This document shows, piece by piece, positions 5,692 to 15,044 of a DNA stretch of 39,877 nucleotides. Each line of letters starts with the position of its first letter. Within the stretch, counting starts at the first letter, position 1. The notes under the pieces were generated by a model. It was not told the origin of the DNA and ran no database searches. It saw only the letters and a list, made by a program, of their open reading frames with translations. Made by a program: the position numbers and the translations under genes. Source of the DNA: Lachnospiraceae bacterium (GTDB lineage Bacteria; Bacillota; Clostridia; Lachnospirales; Lachnospiraceae); assembly GCA_017476665.1 (NCBI GenBank), contig JAFUZJ010000007.1, positions 1-39,877 of the forward strand. The letters are read 5' to 3'.

Positions 5692-6774
5692 ATGAGCAAG
5701 CGTGTCGTGGTGGGGATGTCGGGCGGCGTGGATTCGTCGGTGGCAGCCCTTCTTTTGAAAAAACAGGGATATGACGTGATCGGGGTTACCATGCAGATCT
5801 GGCAGGATGAGACGCCGGCCTGTCAGGCGGAAAAAGGCGGGTGCTGCGGGCTCTCCGCGGTGGAGGACGCCAGGCGGGTGGCGGAGGTTTTGGATATCCC
5901 TTATTATGTGATGAATTTTAAGGTAGAGTTTCAGAAGTCGGTGATCGACTATTTTGTGGCGGAGTATCTGCGGGGGCGTACGCCCAATCCCTGTATTGCC
6001 TGCAACCGGTATGTGAAGTGGGAGGCGCTGTTGCAGCGGAGTCTGGAGATCGGGGCGGAGTATATTGCCACGGGACATTACGCGCGGATTGACAGGCTGG
6101 AGAACGGCAGATATGCCATTCGGAATTCGGTGACGGCGGCGAAGGATCAGACCTATGCACTGTACAATCTGACCCAGGAGCAGCTGGCGCATACGCTCTT
6201 GCCCGTGGGGGAGTATGCCAAAGACGAGATCCGGCGGATGGCGGCGGAAGCGGGGCTGCCGGTGGCGGCGAAACCGGACAGTCAGGAGATCTGTTTTGTG
6301 TCGGATGATGATTACGCCGGATTTATCGAGCGGGAGACCGGCGGAAAGGTGCCCGGACCGGGGAATTTTGTGACGGCGGACGGCAAAGTGCTGGGAAGGC
6401 ATAAGGGGATCACCCATTATACCATCGGACAGCGGCGGGGACTGGAGCTGCCTATGGGGGAGCGGGTGTTTGTGACCGAGATAAGGCCGGAGACCAATGA
6501 GGTGGTGATCGGCAGCAACGCGGATGTTTTTACCGAAAAGCTGTTGTGCGACAGTGTGAATTATATGTCCGTGGACGGGCTGGAGGCGCCCAGACGGGTG
6601 CTTGCGAAAATCCGATACAACCACAAGGGGGAGTACTGCAGAATCGAGACACAGCCGGACGGCCGGGTGCTCTGCAGCTTTGAGAAGCCTGTGCGGGCGG
6701 CAACCCCGGGGCAGGCGGTGGTGTTTTATGAGGACGGGTATGTGCTGGGCGGAGGGACGATCTGTTCCGTCTAG
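5692..6774 (+). CDS. mnmA: tRNA-specific 2-thiouridylase MnmA
   Basis: MnmA (TrmU) adenylates and thiolates U34 of tRNA-Lys, -Glu and -Gln. The 360-residue product has the N-terminal PP-loop SGGVDSS (residues ~10-16), the catalytic Cys101 in NPCIACNR and the second catalytic Cys201 in QEICFV. It also has the conserved TGHYARI and KDQTYALY segments and a C-terminal beta-barrel (GQAVVFY...LGGG). Length is normal for the family. It is the second gene of an operon, 7 bases behind the membrane protein. The window's tRNA-Glu has C34, so it is not itself a substrate. Confidence 0.95.
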   Translation: MSKRVVVGMSGGVDSSVAALLLKKQGYDVIGVTMQIWQDETPACQAEKGGCCGLSAVEDARRVAEVLDIPYYVMNFKVEFQKSVIDYFVAEYLRGRTPNPCIACNRYVKWEALLQRSLEIGAEYIATGHYARIDRLENGRYAIRNSVTAAKDQTYALYNLTQEQLAHTLLPVGEYAKDEIRRMAAEAGLPVAAKPDSQEICFVSDDDYAGFIERETGGKVPGPGNFVTADGKVLGRHKGITHYTIGQRRGLELPMGERVFVTEIRPETNEVVIGSNADVFTEKLLCDSVNYMSVDGLEAPRRVLAKIRYNHKGEYCRIETQPDGRVLCSFEKPVRAATPGQAVVFYEDGYVLGGGTICSV

Positions 6775-6859
6775 AGGGAGCAAGATGACAAAAGCCAGAC
6801 ACATTTATGCCCAAAGAACGTAAAATAGAGCAAAGGCATTTTCATGCAGGAGTGAAAAA

Positions 6860-7411
6860 ATGGATTGGGCGCAGAATGGTCCCTTTGCGGTGATCGAGGG
6901 AATGATCGTGGATATGAACGCGGCGAGAGAGGGAGAGGGCAGTCTGAATGGATGTAATCTCTATTTTACGGTGGAGGACGATGACGGAAATACGGTGGTA
7001 TTTCTGGTGACGAAGGATACCTGTGTGATTGACGGTGTGACATTGAAAGAAGGGATGCGGGTCGGATTCTGGTATCGGACGGATGCGCCGATCCCGCTCA
7101 TTTATCCGCCGCAGTATTACGCTGTGGTGGCGGCTCAGATGCGGGGAGACCGCATGATCGATGTCAGCCATTATGATGATTCTCTGGTCAATGCGGAGCA
7201 GACGCTGCAGCTTCAGCTGGACTGGTCTGTGGCGATGCGCACAGCGAATCATCAGATTTTTCTGGGGAGTCCTGCGGGCAGAGATCTGGCGGTGGTCTAT
7301 ACCACCAGTATAAGAAGCATCCCTGCCCAGACCACGCCCACACAGGTTGTGGTGCTGTGTGACGATGGAGAGCAGGGATGTTTTAGTCCGGATTGTTATC
7401 CGCAGGCATAA
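6860..7411 (+). CDS. Hypothetical protein with OB-like N-terminal region
   Basis: 183 residues without signal peptide or membrane segment. The N-terminal half (residues ~8-90) alternates short beta-like strands (FAVIEGMIVDMN, CNLYFTVEDDDGNTVVFLV, GMRVGFWY), reminiscent of OB-fold proteins; the C-terminal half is unrecognised. A ribosome site AGGAG precedes the ATG. The gene ends one base before the end of the convergent dehydrogenase gene, with no terminator hairpin visible between them. The 85-base gap after mnmA has no clear promoter, so read-through from mnmA is possible. Confidence 0.7.
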   Translation: MDWAQNGPFAVIEGMIVDMNAAREGEGSLNGCNLYFTVEDDDGNTVVFLVTKDTCVIDGVTLKEGMRVGFWYRTDAPIPLIYPPQYYAVVAAQMRGDRMIDVSHYDDSLVNAEQTLQLQLDWSVAMRTANHQIFLGSPAGRDLAVVYTTSIRSIPAQTTPTQVVVLCDDGEQGCFSPDCYPQA

Positions 7412-7412
7412 G

Positions 7413-8477
7413 CTAGTCAGCAGCCAGGACCCGCTGTAATATCTCGTCCGTGCGCACCAGTTCTTTGGCCGCCTCGCGGTGTTTTTCCTCGTGGAGATAG
7501 GTGTGGCGGTGAGGCTTGATGGAGGGCGCCATATCGATGGCTTTGATGAAATCGCTCTGTTTCATCTGTAATGTCTCCACATAGTCCCAGAAGCCGGTCT
7601 GGGTGAAGACGGTGTTCACGCGCACGTAGCGGTGGTCCTGTACTTTCGCCATGATGTAGGTGGCGATGCCCACCTGGATGCCGTGGAGCTGTGGTACTTC
7701 CAGAAACTTGTCCAGAGCGTGGGAAATCAGGTGCTCGCTGCCGCTGGTGGGGGCGCTGCTGCCGGCGATTTCGTTGGCGATACCGCTCATGGCCAGGGAA
7801 TCGAGGAGTTCTTTTAAGAATACTTCGTCCTGAATGGTCTCATAAGGAGTGCGGATAAAGCTGTTGACCGCTTTCTTGGCGATCATAACGGCAAAGTCGT
7901 TCAGCACGGACGCGCCGTGTTCCGCCTCAAACACCCAGTCGTAGAGTGCGGTGATCTTGGCTACCATGTCGCCGATGCCGGAGTAGATGTATTTTTCCGG
8001 TGCAGTGCGGATGACGTGGGTGTCCACCAAAATGCCGTAGGCCAGTTTTGCAGGAACGGAAGCGCGTCTGCCCTCCACGAGCAGGGAGGCAGTGGCACTG
8101 GAGAAACCGTCGCTGGAACTGGAGGTGGGCACACTGATAAAGGGAAGTCCTTTTAAAAATGCTGCGTATTTGCCGGCGTCGATGACCTTGCCGCCGCCGA
8201 TAGCAACAATGGCTTTCACCTGATTGGACAAAGAGAAGGCCAGAGGTACAATATCTTCAATAGCCACGGTGTCAAGTTCCTGGTATTCCAGCACATTGAC
8301 ACCGGCTTTTTTCATGGAGTCCATGACTCTGGTGCCGAAGAGGTCAATGAGGCCGTTGCCGAACCAGACCACTACGTTGGAGAGGCTTTCCTCAGCGAGA
8401 CAGGTGCCGATGCCATCCAGGACGCCGTTTCCGATCTTTAAGATTACGGGAATAGAGATACTGTTGTTTTTTTGCAT
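7413..8477 (-). CDS. Glycerol-1-phosphate dehydrogenase-like iron-containing ADH family protein
   Basis: 354 residues with hallmarks of the AraM/EgsA (sn-glycerol-1-phosphate dehydrogenase) branch of the iron/zinc-dependent alcohol dehydrogenases. These include IVAIGGGKVIDAGK for NAD(P) binding (~residues 90-105), VPTSSSSDGFSS, SGIGDMVAK (metal-ligand Asp), SGSEHLISH and LHGIQVG (metal-ligand His residues). The family reduces dihydroxyacetone phosphate to glycerol-1-phosphate; the exact substrate here is inferred. AGGAGG lies 8 bases before the ATG. It is the last gene of a minus-strand operon, 43 bases behind the PHP phosphatase. Confidence 0.82.
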   Translation of the reverse strand: MQKNNSISIPVILKIGNGVLDGIGTCLAEESLSNVVVWFGNGLIDLFGTRVMDSMKKAGVNVLEYQELDTVAIEDIVPLAFSLSNQVKAIVAIGGGKVIDAGKYAAFLKGLPFISVPTSSSSDGFSSATASLLVEGRRASVPAKLAYGILVDTHVIRTAPEKYIYSGIGDMVAKITALYDWVFEAEHGASVLNDFAVMIAKKAVNSFIRTPYETIQDEVFLKELLDSLAMSGIANEIAGSSAPTSGSEHLISHALDKFLEVPQLHGIQVGIATYIMAKVQDHRYVRVNTVFTQTGFWDYVETLQMKQSDFIKAIDMAPSIKPHRHTYLHEEKHREAAKELVRTDEILQRVLAAD

Positions 8478-8520
8478 TTTATTTTCCTCCTGTTATCTAA
8501 ATATATAGATATAATAGATA

Positions 8521-9339
8521 TTATAGCTTTACATATTCCGGCACCCGTTTTTCAAACACGGTGTAGTATTTGAAACCGCATTCTTTCAGCACATCATAAG
8601 CGCGGTCAAAGGAATCCGCCATGTGGGACGGATCATGAGCGTCGCTGCCCACGGTGATGATCTCGCCGCCCAGTTCCCTGTAGCGCTTCAGCACATCCAT
8701 GCAGGGGTGGAGATCCTTCATGCCGGATTTGATGCCCCCGGTATTCAACTCCAGTCCCTTTTCTTTGTCTAAAAGCGCAGTCAATATTTTATCCAAAATG
8801 TCTTTGTATTTGTCATAGCTGTATTCGCTGTCTTTGGAAACTCCATAGCGCACCACGTAGTCCAGGTGACCGTAGACATCAAAGTTGGAGAACTTTTTGA
8901 TATTTGTCAGTTCCTCCTCAAAGTAAGCGCGGTAGACCTCCTCATCGGTTTTTCCCTCGAAACAGTCAGGATAGTAAGGGTCCCTGCCGTTCACCAGATG
9001 GGAGGAGCCGATGATGAAGTCGAATTCATAGGATCGGGCTAAAATCGCGTTCTCCTTAAAAACCTCCGGCTGCAGTCCCAGCTCCAGACCGAAGAGCAGT
9101 TTGATCTGCCCGGCGTATTTCTCCCGCAATGCCAAAAGCTCATAGAGATAAGAATCCACATTGAGCAGAAAGGTATCTGCGGGCAGGTCCGGGTATCCGG
9201 GAAAGCCGAAGTCGTTGTGCTCCGTAAAACACATGGTGGTAAGACCGAGTGCAATCCCCTTTTGGATCATAGATTCCATGGATGCCTGGGAATCCCCGGA
9301 ATGATTTGAGTGTAAATGACAGTCGCTAAATATAGGCAT
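8521..9339 (-). CDS. PHP-family phosphatase, HisJ-like histidinol-phosphatase
   Basis: 272 residues of the PHP phosphoesterase fold: FSDCHLHSNHSGDS (His-x-His metal site) at the N-terminus, CFTEHNDF, IIGSSHLV, ELNTGGI and VGSDAHDPSHM near the C-terminus. These match HisJ-type histidinol-phosphatases, which dephosphorylate L-histidinol phosphate. No other his genes are nearby, so another phosphoester substrate is possible. I start at 9339: GGAGG is 7 bases upstream, whereas the TTG at 9345 sits almost on the ribosome site. It lies 15 bases behind the DUF1624 gene. Confidence 0.85.
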   Translation of the reverse strand: MPIFSDCHLHSNHSGDSQASMESMIQKGIALGLTTMCFTEHNDFGFPGYPDLPADTFLLNVDSYLYELLALREKYAGQIKLLFGLELGLQPEVFKENAILARSYEFDFIIGSSHLVNGRDPYYPDCFEGKTDEEVYRAYFEEELTNIKKFSNFDVYGHLDYVVRYGVSKDSEYSYDKYKDILDKILTALLDKEKGLELNTGGIKSGMKDLHPCMDVLKRYRELGGEIITVGSDAHDPSHMADSFDRAYDVLKECGFKYYTVFEKRVPEYVKL

Positions 9340-9354
9340 AGACAATCCTCCTTT

Positions 9355-10215
9355 TTAATGATGGTAAATATAAGCAATGATGCATGCGATTCCGTACAAC
9401 ACCGGCTGGTGCACCATGTATACAAGCAGACAATGCCGTCCGAGGAATGCCAGTGCCGGTATGTGAGACGTATGTGCAATGTCACGCAAATGTGCGCGGA
9501 ATGGCTCAGGCAGTCTGACGACCGCGGTGAGTGCATGCAGCAGGTAGCCTGCCACATACAGGAAAAACCATGGGATGACGGGAAAGTAATCCGTTGACCA
9601 AAATCCTGCGAAAGGAAAGCCGAGATAAGTGGTCAGAAGATTCCGCGGGAGAGACTGCGGCCATAGCGTTTGCCCATGGTGCAGTGTCCACCAAAACAAT
9701 GAAAAAAACAGTGCAGTCAGGAACAGTGTCATAACCGGCTCGGTCCGGAAACCGATCAGGCGCTTCAGGACAAAGTCAAACGGAAGCATAAGCAGCATGG
9801 AAGAGCCGATTAGCGTCAGCACGCCGAACAGGATCAGATAGGTCGGCACAAACAGTACAGTCACGGCGGTTACCACCAAACCGCAGCCAAACACGATCAT
9901 ACCGCGGCGAAACGGGTGGTGTCCGAGCGACCAGCAGAAGCCGGACAGCAGGATAAAGGTCCAACAAATGCTCTGCTGCCAAATGTGCATGCCCGGCGCA
10001 TACATGCCGTGCTTCCAGGGGAAGGTAATCCCAACGATGTAATACAGATCCCACATAAAGTGATAAAGGATCATGCTGATCAGTGTCAGTCCGCGCAGCT
10101 CGTCCAACAGGATGAGGCGGCCTGATCTGGCAATTTGTTCGATTGATCGGGTGGTATGTTGTTTTGATGAAAGCTTCGATCTCTTTTTGGTGGGTTGGAT
10201 ATTTGTGTCAATCAT
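9355..10215 (-). CDS. DUF1624/heparan-alpha-glucosaminide acetyltransferase-like membrane protein
   Basis: 286 residues, mostly hydrophobic, with about seven or more membrane segments. The opening LDELRGLTLISMILYHFMWDL is the conserved first helix of the DUF1624 (HGSNAT-like) family, related to membrane acyltransferases that move acetyl groups across the membrane onto sugars. The substrate is unknown. I start at 10215 because GGAGG lies 8 bases upstream; the ATG at 10254 has no ribosome site and lies above a TGTTATACT extended -10 element. It is the first gene of the operon with the PHP phosphatase and dehydrogenase. Confidence 0.8.
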   Translation of the reverse strand: MIDTNIQPTKKRSKLSSKQHTTRSIEQIARSGRLILLDELRGLTLISMILYHFMWDLYYIVGITFPWKHGMYAPGMHIWQQSICWTFILLSGFCWSLGHHPFRRGMIVFGCGLVVTAVTVLFVPTYLILFGVLTLIGSSMLLMLPFDFVLKRLIGFRTEPVMTLFLTALFFSLFWWTLHHGQTLWPQSLPRNLLTTYLGFPFAGFWSTDYFPVIPWFFLYVAGYLLHALTAVVRLPEPFRAHLRDIAHTSHIPALAFLGRHCLLVYMVHQPVLYGIACIIAYIYHH

Positions 10216-10313
10216 AGCACTGGCCTCCATAGTGTAGTATAACAGATTTTTCATGGAATAAATGTATTTTTTTCCGGATTTGGGAAATATTTATAAAAAA
10301 TTATTTTTATGTC

Positions 10314-10342
10314 TTGAATTATGGAAAGGAATCGTGTACAAT
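10314..10342 (+). promoter_or_regulatory. gap promoter
   Basis: TTGAAT (10314-10319) and TACAAT (10337-10342) with a 17-base spacer. The leader to the gap ATG is about 90 bases and contains the inverted repeats listed separately. Confidence 0.8.
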
Positions 10343-10348
10343 AGGCTG

Positions 10349-10403
10349 TGACAAAATTTTGACAATGGGACAGGGTGTACGACATCATTCTGGTTGTCAA
10401 AAT
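10349..10403 (+). promoter_or_regulatory. Operator-like palindrome and hairpin in the gap leader
   Basis: TGACAAAATTTTGACA (10349-10364) is a near-perfect palindrome at the predicted transcription start, suiting a repressor site. Its right arm also belongs to a 10-bp perfect inverted repeat, ATTTTGACAA (10356-10365) with TTGTCAAAAT (10394-10403), which would form an RNA hairpin. No regulator can be named: the sequence is not a clear Rex site, and a CggR site is only possible. Confidence 0.5.
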
Positions 10404-10440
10404 GATATAAAATTTCAACACATTTTAGGAGGAATTAAAA

Positions 10441-11472
10441 ATGGCAGTAAAAGTAGCAATTAATGGTTTTGGCCGTATCGGTCGTCTGGCATTCAGACAG
10501 ATGTTTGAGGCAGAGGGTTATGAGATCGTAGCAATCAACGATCTGACCACACCTTCCATGCTGGCTCATCTGTTAAAGTATGATTCTTCCCAGGGAAGAT
10601 ACATCGGAATCGGTGAGGAGGATCAGGTTACCGCTGATGATGAGAAGGGTACCATCACTGTAAAGGGTAAGACCATCACCATTTACAAAGAGCCCGATGC
10701 AAACAATTGTCCTTGGGGCAAGCTGGATGTAGATGTAGTTCTGGAGTGCTCCGGTTTCTACACCTCCAAGGAGAAGGCACAGGCTCACATCAATGCAGGT
10801 GCTAAGAAGGTTGTTATCTCTGCTCCCGCAGGCAACGATCTGCCTACCATCGTTTACAACGTAAACCATACCTCCCTTACCAAGGATGACAAGATCATTT
10901 CCGCAGCTTCCTGCACCACGAACTGTCTTGCACCTATGGCTAAGGCTCTGAACGATTTCGCACCGATCCAGTCCGGTATCATGGCTACGATCCATGCTTA
11001 CACCGGTGACCAGATGATCCTTGACGGTCCTCAGAGAAAGGGCGATAAGAGAAGAAGCCGTGCAGGCGCTGTAAACATCGTTCCCAACAGTACCGGTGCT
11101 GCAAAGGCAATCGGTCTGGTTATCCCTGAATTGAAGGGCAAGCTCATCGGCGCTGCTCAGCGTGTACCGACCCCTACCGGTTCCACCACACTTCTGTTCG
11201 CAGTAGTAAAGGGCAAGGACATCACTGTTGACGCTGTAAACGCTGCTATGAAGGCACAGGCTACCGAGTCCTTCGGTTACAACACCGAGGAGATTGTTTC
11301 TTCCGATATCATCGGTATGAAGTTCGGTTCCCTGTTCGATGCAACCCAGACCATGGTTTCCAAGGTTGATGATGACACCTACCAGGTACAGGTTGTTTCA
11401 TGGTATGACAATGAGAATTCCTACACCAGCCAGATGGTTCGCACCATTAAGTACTTCGCTGAGTTGGGCTAA
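10441..11472 (+). CDS. gap: Glyceraldehyde-3-phosphate dehydrogenase
   Basis: This enzyme converts glyceraldehyde-3-phosphate, NAD+ and phosphate to 1,3-bisphosphoglycerate in glycolysis. The 343-residue product has the N-terminal Rossmann motif INGFGRIGR, Asp34 in AINDLTT, the catalytic Cys158 in SAASCTTNC, and the conserved [13 protein letters not shown] end. AGGAGG precedes the ATG. Codon use is strongly biased (AAG, AAC, ACC), unlike most neighbours, as expected for very high expression. A terminator at 11500 separates it from pgk, so a larger share of transcripts should carry gap alone. Confidence 0.98.
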   Translation: MAVKVAINGFGRIGRLAFRQMFEAEGYEIVAINDLTTPSMLAHLLKYDSSQGRYIGIGEEDQVTADDEKGTITVKGKTITIYKEPDANNCPWGKLDVDVVLECSGFYTSKEKAQAHINAGAKKVVISAPAGNDLPTIVYNVNHTSLTKDDKIISAASCTTNCLAPMAKALNDFAPIQSGIMATIHAYTGDQMILDGPQRKGDKRRSRAGAVNIVPNSTGAAKAIGLVIPELKGKLIGAAQRVPTPTGSTTLLFAVVKGKDITVDAVNAAMKAQATESFGYNTEEIVSSDIIGMKFGSLFDATQTMVSKVDDDTYQVQVVSWYDNENSYTSQMVRTIKYFAELG

Positions 11473-11499
11473 TTCTGAATAAACCAATCAGGACTTAGG

Positions 11500-11530
11500 G
11501 GTCCGGTCTTGTTGGACCGGACCTTCTTTT
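11500..11530 (+). terminator. Terminator between gap and pgk
   Basis: Stem GGTCCGGTC (11500-11508) with GACCGGACC (11515-11523), 6-base loop, then TTCTTTT. Probably partial, because pgk lacks an obvious promoter of its own in the remaining 35 bases. Confidence 0.8.
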
Positions 11531-11564
11531 GTATAAAGAATGATCAGAAAAGGAGTTTATCAAA

Positions 11565-12788
11565 ATGGGTTTGAACAAAAAATCTGTAGATGACATCAAT
11601 GCGAAAGGCAAACGCGTGCTGGTAAGATGCGACTTTAACGTGCCTCTGAAAAACGGGGAGATCACGGATGAGACCCGTATTGTGGCTGCACTGCCCACCA
11701 TCCAGAAGCTGTTAAATGACGGCGGTAAGGTGATCCTTTGCTCTCATCTGGGCAAGGTAAAGAACGGCCCCAACGAGGGTGAGTCCCTGGCACCTGTTGC
11801 AAAGAGACTGTCCGAGAAGCTGGGCAAAGAAGTCGTGTTTGTGTCCGATTACAATGTGACCGGCGAGGCAGCAACCAAAGCGGTAGAGGCGATGAAGGAA
11901 GGCGATGTGGTCCTGCTTCAGAATACCCGTTTCCGCGGTACTGAGGAGACCAAGAACGGTGAGCAGTTCTCCAAGGAGTTAGCTGATCTGGCTGATCTGT
12001 ATGTCTGCGATGCATTCGGTTCTTCCCACAGAGCACATGCTTCCGTGGCAGGCGTGACCAAGTTCATCACCGAAAAGGGCGGCGAGAATGTTGTCGGCTA
12101 TCTGATGCAGAAGGAGATCAATTTCTTAGGCAATGCGGTGGAGAATCCGGTTCGTCCTTTCGTGGCAATTCTGGGCGGCGCAAAGGTTGCAGACAAGCTG
12201 AATGTTATCTCCAACCTGCTGGAGAAGTGCGATACCCTGATTATCGGCGGCGGTATGGCTTATACTTTCCTGAAGGCACAGGGCTATGAGATCGGTAATT
12301 CCCTGGTAGATGATGAGAAGATCGATTACTGTAAGGAGATGATGGCAAAGGCAGAGAAACTGGGCAAGAAGCTTCTGCTTCCCGTTGACTCTGTGACCAT
12401 CGCACAGTTCCCGAATCCTATCGATGCACCGGTGGAGACACTGGTTGTGGATGTAAAGGATATGCCTGCGGACAGAGAGGGCTGTGATATTGGACCGAAG
12501 ACCCAGGCTCTGTATGCGGATGCAGTAAAGAATGCGAAGACGGTTGTATGGAACGGACCTATGGGTGTGTTCGAGAATCCGATCCTGGCAGCAGGTACCA
12601 TCGCTGTGGCAAAGGCTTTGGCTGATACAGATGCAACCACCATCATCGGCGGCGGTGATTCCGCAGCAGCTGTAAACCAGCTCGGTTTCGGCGATAAGAT
12701 GAGCCACATTTCCACAGGCGGCGGCGCTTCTCTGGAATTCCTTGAGGGCAAGGAGCTTCCCGGCGTGGCAGCAGCGGATGACAAGTAA
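11565..12788 (+). CDS. pgk: Phosphoglycerate kinase
   Basis: Transfers phosphate from 1,3-bisphosphoglycerate to ADP. The 407-residue product has the N-domain substrate signature [13 protein letters not shown], the interdomain segment [13 protein letters not shown] and the C-terminal [11 protein letters not shown]...[16 protein letters not shown] of the nucleotide site. AAGGAG lies 8 bases before the ATG. It is the middle gene of gap-pgk-tpiA, with tpiA 35 bases downstream. Codon use is highly biased, as in gap. Confidence 0.98.
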   Translation: MGLNKKSVDDINAKGKRVLVRCDFNVPLKNGEITDETRIVAALPTIQKLLNDGGKVILCSHLGKVKNGPNEGESLAPVAKRLSEKLGKEVVFVSDYNVTGEAATKAVEAMKEGDVVLLQNTRFRGTEETKNGEQFSKELADLADLYVCDAFGSSHRAHASVAGVTKFITEKGGENVVGYLMQKEINFLGNAVENPVRPFVAILGGAKVADKLNVISNLLEKCDTLIIGGGMAYTFLKAQGYEIGNSLVDDEKIDYCKEMMAKAEKLGKKLLLPVDSVTIAQFPNPIDAPVETLVVDVKDMPADREGCDIGPKTQALYADAVKNAKTVVWNGPMGVFENPILAAGTIAVAKALADTDATTIIGGGDSAAAVNQLGFGDKMSHISTGGGASLEFLEGKELPGVAAADDK

Positions 12789-12823
12789 GAAGATAGAAAT
12801 CAGGAAAATGGAGGAATAGGGAT

Positions 12824-13576
12824 ATGGCAAGAAAGAAGATTATTGCCGGCAACTGGAAGATGAACATGACTCCCAGCGAGGCAGTTGCATTGATCGAAAC
12901 CTTGAAGCCCCTTGTGAAGAATGATGATGTGGACGTGGTATTCTGCGTACCGGCTATCGATATCATTCCGGCGATCGAGGCTGCAAAGGGCACCAACATC
13001 CATATTGGTGCCGAGAATCTGTATTTTGAGGAGAAGGGTGCTTTCACAGGAGAGATCTCTCCCAATATGCTGGTTGATGCAGGCGTAAAGTATGTGATCA
13101 TTGGACATTCCGAGAGACGTGAGTACTTTGCGGAGACAGATGAGACCGTGAACAAGAAAGTATTGAAGGCTTTCGAGCATGACTTGACCCCGATCATCTG
13201 CTGCGGCGAGACTCTGACCCAGAGAGAGCAGGGAATTACCATTGACTGGATCCGTCAGCAGATCAAGATTGCGTTCCTGAACGTGACCGCAGATCAGGCG
13301 AAGAAGGCAGTGATCGCTTACGAGCCCATCTGGGCCATCGGTACCGGCAAGGTGGCTACCACCGAGCAGGCGCAGGAGGTATGTAAAGCAATCCGTGACT
13401 GTATCGGTGAGATTTATGACGATGCGACGGCTGCAGCGATCCGTATCCAATACGGCGGTTCCGTATCCGCATCCAGCGCTCCCGAGCTGTTTGCCCAGGC
13501 AGACATCGACGGCGGTCTGGTAGGCGGTGCATCCCTGAAGCCCGATTTCGGAAAGATCGTGAATTACAACAAATAA
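12824..13576 (+). CDS. tpiA: Triosephosphate isomerase
   Basis: Interconverts dihydroxyacetone phosphate and glyceraldehyde-3-phosphate. The 250-residue TIM barrel has AGNWKMN (catalytic Lys), IIGHSERR (catalytic His), [12 protein letters not shown] (catalytic Glu) and the phosphate-binding IQYGGSV and GGLVGGASL loops. GGAGG is 9 bases before the ATG. It ends the glycolytic operon; the phosphoglycerate mutase and enolase genes that often follow are absent, and a terminator lies at 13600. Confidence 0.98.
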   Translation: MARKKIIAGNWKMNMTPSEAVALIETLKPLVKNDDVDVVFCVPAIDIIPAIEAAKGTNIHIGAENLYFEEKGAFTGEISPNMLVDAGVKYVIIGHSERREYFAETDETVNKKVLKAFEHDLTPIICCGETLTQREQGITIDWIRQQIKIAFLNVTADQAKKAVIAYEPIWAIGTGKVATTEQAQEVCKAIRDCIGEIYDDATAAAIRIQYGGSVSASSAPELFAQADIDGGLVGGASLKPDFGKIVNYNK

Positions 13577-13599
13577 TGAAGTAAAACGGCTTCTTGACG

Positions 13600-13645
13600 G
13601 CCGGAGATTGAGGCGCAGAGCGCGCTGGGATCTCCGGCTGTTTTG
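13600..13645 (+). terminator. Terminator of the gap-pgk-tpiA operon
   Basis: Stem GCCGGAGAT (13600-13608) with ATCTCCGGC (13630-13638), followed by TGTTTTG. Confidence 0.8.
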
Positions 13646-13660
13646 CGTGTAAAATATTAT

Positions 13661-13689
13661 TTGACACTAATTTAACAATCTGTTATACT
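13661..13689 (+). promoter_or_regulatory. Strong promoter of the binding-protein/HD-GYP operon
   Basis: TTGACA (13661-13666), 17-base spacer and TATACT (13684-13689), with an extended -10 TGT directly before it. Confidence 0.85.
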
Positions 13690-13756
13690 AAAATAAACAT
13701 AGATTTTAATATGGGATTATTTTGCAAACAGGACAGGTGGAATGGGAGGCGTTGTA

Positions 13757-15019
13757 ATGGAGAAAAATATGAGATTCCGTAAGACAAGCAGGAAAAAAGG
13801 ACTTACATGGCTGCTGTTATGTGCAATGCTGATTCCCGCTCTGGCCGGTTTTTCGGGGTGTGGGAAAAAGGAGCAGGTAAAGCTGACTGTCTGGGGTTCG
13901 AAGGCGAGTCAGGAGATGCTTAGGGAGATGGCAGACTCCTTTATTGAACTGCATAAAAAAGAGGCGGATATCGAGATCGTGCTGCGCGAGGAGGACGAGG
14001 ACACGGCTGCGGACAATGCGGTGGCAAATCCGACGCAGCTTGCGGATGTGTTTTCGTTTGCGGGAGATCAGATGCAGCGGCTTGTGAATGCCGGTTTGCT
14101 CCTGCCGGTGGGAGAAAACGCCGGACAGGTGATCGCCGAGAACGGCGGAGCGGACAGTGCGGCGATTCAGACGGCATCGGTGGACGGGACACTCTATGCG
14201 TATCCGTTGACGGCCAGCAACGGATATTTTATGTATTACAATGCGGCCTATTTTACGGATCGGGATGTGGAGACTTTTGACGGCATGCTTGCGGCTGCGA
14301 AGAAGGCCGGTAAGAAGGTTGCCATGGACTGGAGCAGCGGTTGGTATATTTATTCGTTCTTCGGCGGCGCGGGAATGCATATCTATCTGGCGGAGGACGG
14401 CAAACATAATTCCTGTGACTGGAACCGGACGGACGGGAAATATAAGGGGACAGATGTGGCCCAGGCCATGTTGGATATTGCGGCGCAGGACGCTTTTCTG
14501 AATACCAATGATGACGGACTGAAGGAAGGAATCGCGAACGGACAGGTGATCGCTGGGGTAAACGGCTCCTGGAATGCGGAATATGTCAAGAGCCAGTGGG
14601 GCGATGATTACAGGGCTGTAAAGCTTCCCACTTATACGCTGAAGGGAGAGCAGGTGCAGATGGGCAGCTTTTCCGGTTATAAGATGGTAGGCGTGAATGC
14701 AAACAGTGCAAATACCAAATGGGCGTCGGCATTTGCTGCATATATTACCAATGAGGAGAATCAGCTGAAGCGGTTTCAGGTGACAGGGGAAACGCCGTCC
14801 AATGTGCAGGCAGCGCAGGCACAGGAGGTGCAGGCGGCACCGGCGGCAGTGGCGTTGGCGGAGCAGGCGCCTTATTCGGTGCGACAGCTGATCGCAGGGC
14901 CGTTTTGGACGCCGGCTACTGTGTTTGGTACGATGATGGCTGCCGGAAATCCGGATGGAAGAGATCTGCAGCAGGTCCTGGATGAATTGGTGGAGGCGGC
15001 AGAGAAGCCGGAAGAGTAA
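13757..15019 (+). CDS. Extracellular solute-binding lipoprotein (sugar ABC type), orphan
   Basis: 420 residues. A basic N-terminus (RKTSRKKG), a hydrophobic stretch and FSGC near residue 35 form a lipoprotein signal, so the mature protein is lipid-anchored outside. The body (LTVWGSKASQEMLREMADSF; ADVFSFAGDQMQRLVNAGLLLPV; YFMYYNAAYF) is a MalE-type family 1 solute-binding protein. I start at 13757, where GGGAGG is 7 bases upstream; the ATG at 13742 includes that ribosome site. No ABC permease or ATPase gene is adjacent. The next gene, 25 bases on, is a membrane HD-GYP protein, which suggests a sensory role instead of, or besides, uptake. The ligand is unknown. Confidence 0.88.
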   Translation: MEKNMRFRKTSRKKGLTWLLLCAMLIPALAGFSGCGKKEQVKLTVWGSKASQEMLREMADSFIELHKKEADIEIVLREEDEDTAADNAVANPTQLADVFSFAGDQMQRLVNAGLLLPVGENAGQVIAENGGADSAAIQTASVDGTLYAYPLTASNGYFMYYNAAYFTDRDVETFDGMLAAAKKAGKKVAMDWSSGWYIYSFFGGAGMHIYLAEDGKHNSCDWNRTDGKYKGTDVAQAMLDIAAQDAFLNTNDDGLKEGIANGQVIAGVNGSWNAEYVKSQWGDDYRAVKLPTYTLKGEQVQMGSFSGYKMVGVNANSANTKWASAFAAYITNEENQLKRFQVTGETPSNVQAAQAQEVQAAPAAVALAEQAPYSVRQLIAGPFWTPATVFGTMMAAGNPDGRDLQQVLDELVEAAEKPEE

Positions 15020-15044
15020 TGGAAGAGCAGCGGGAGGATTTCGT

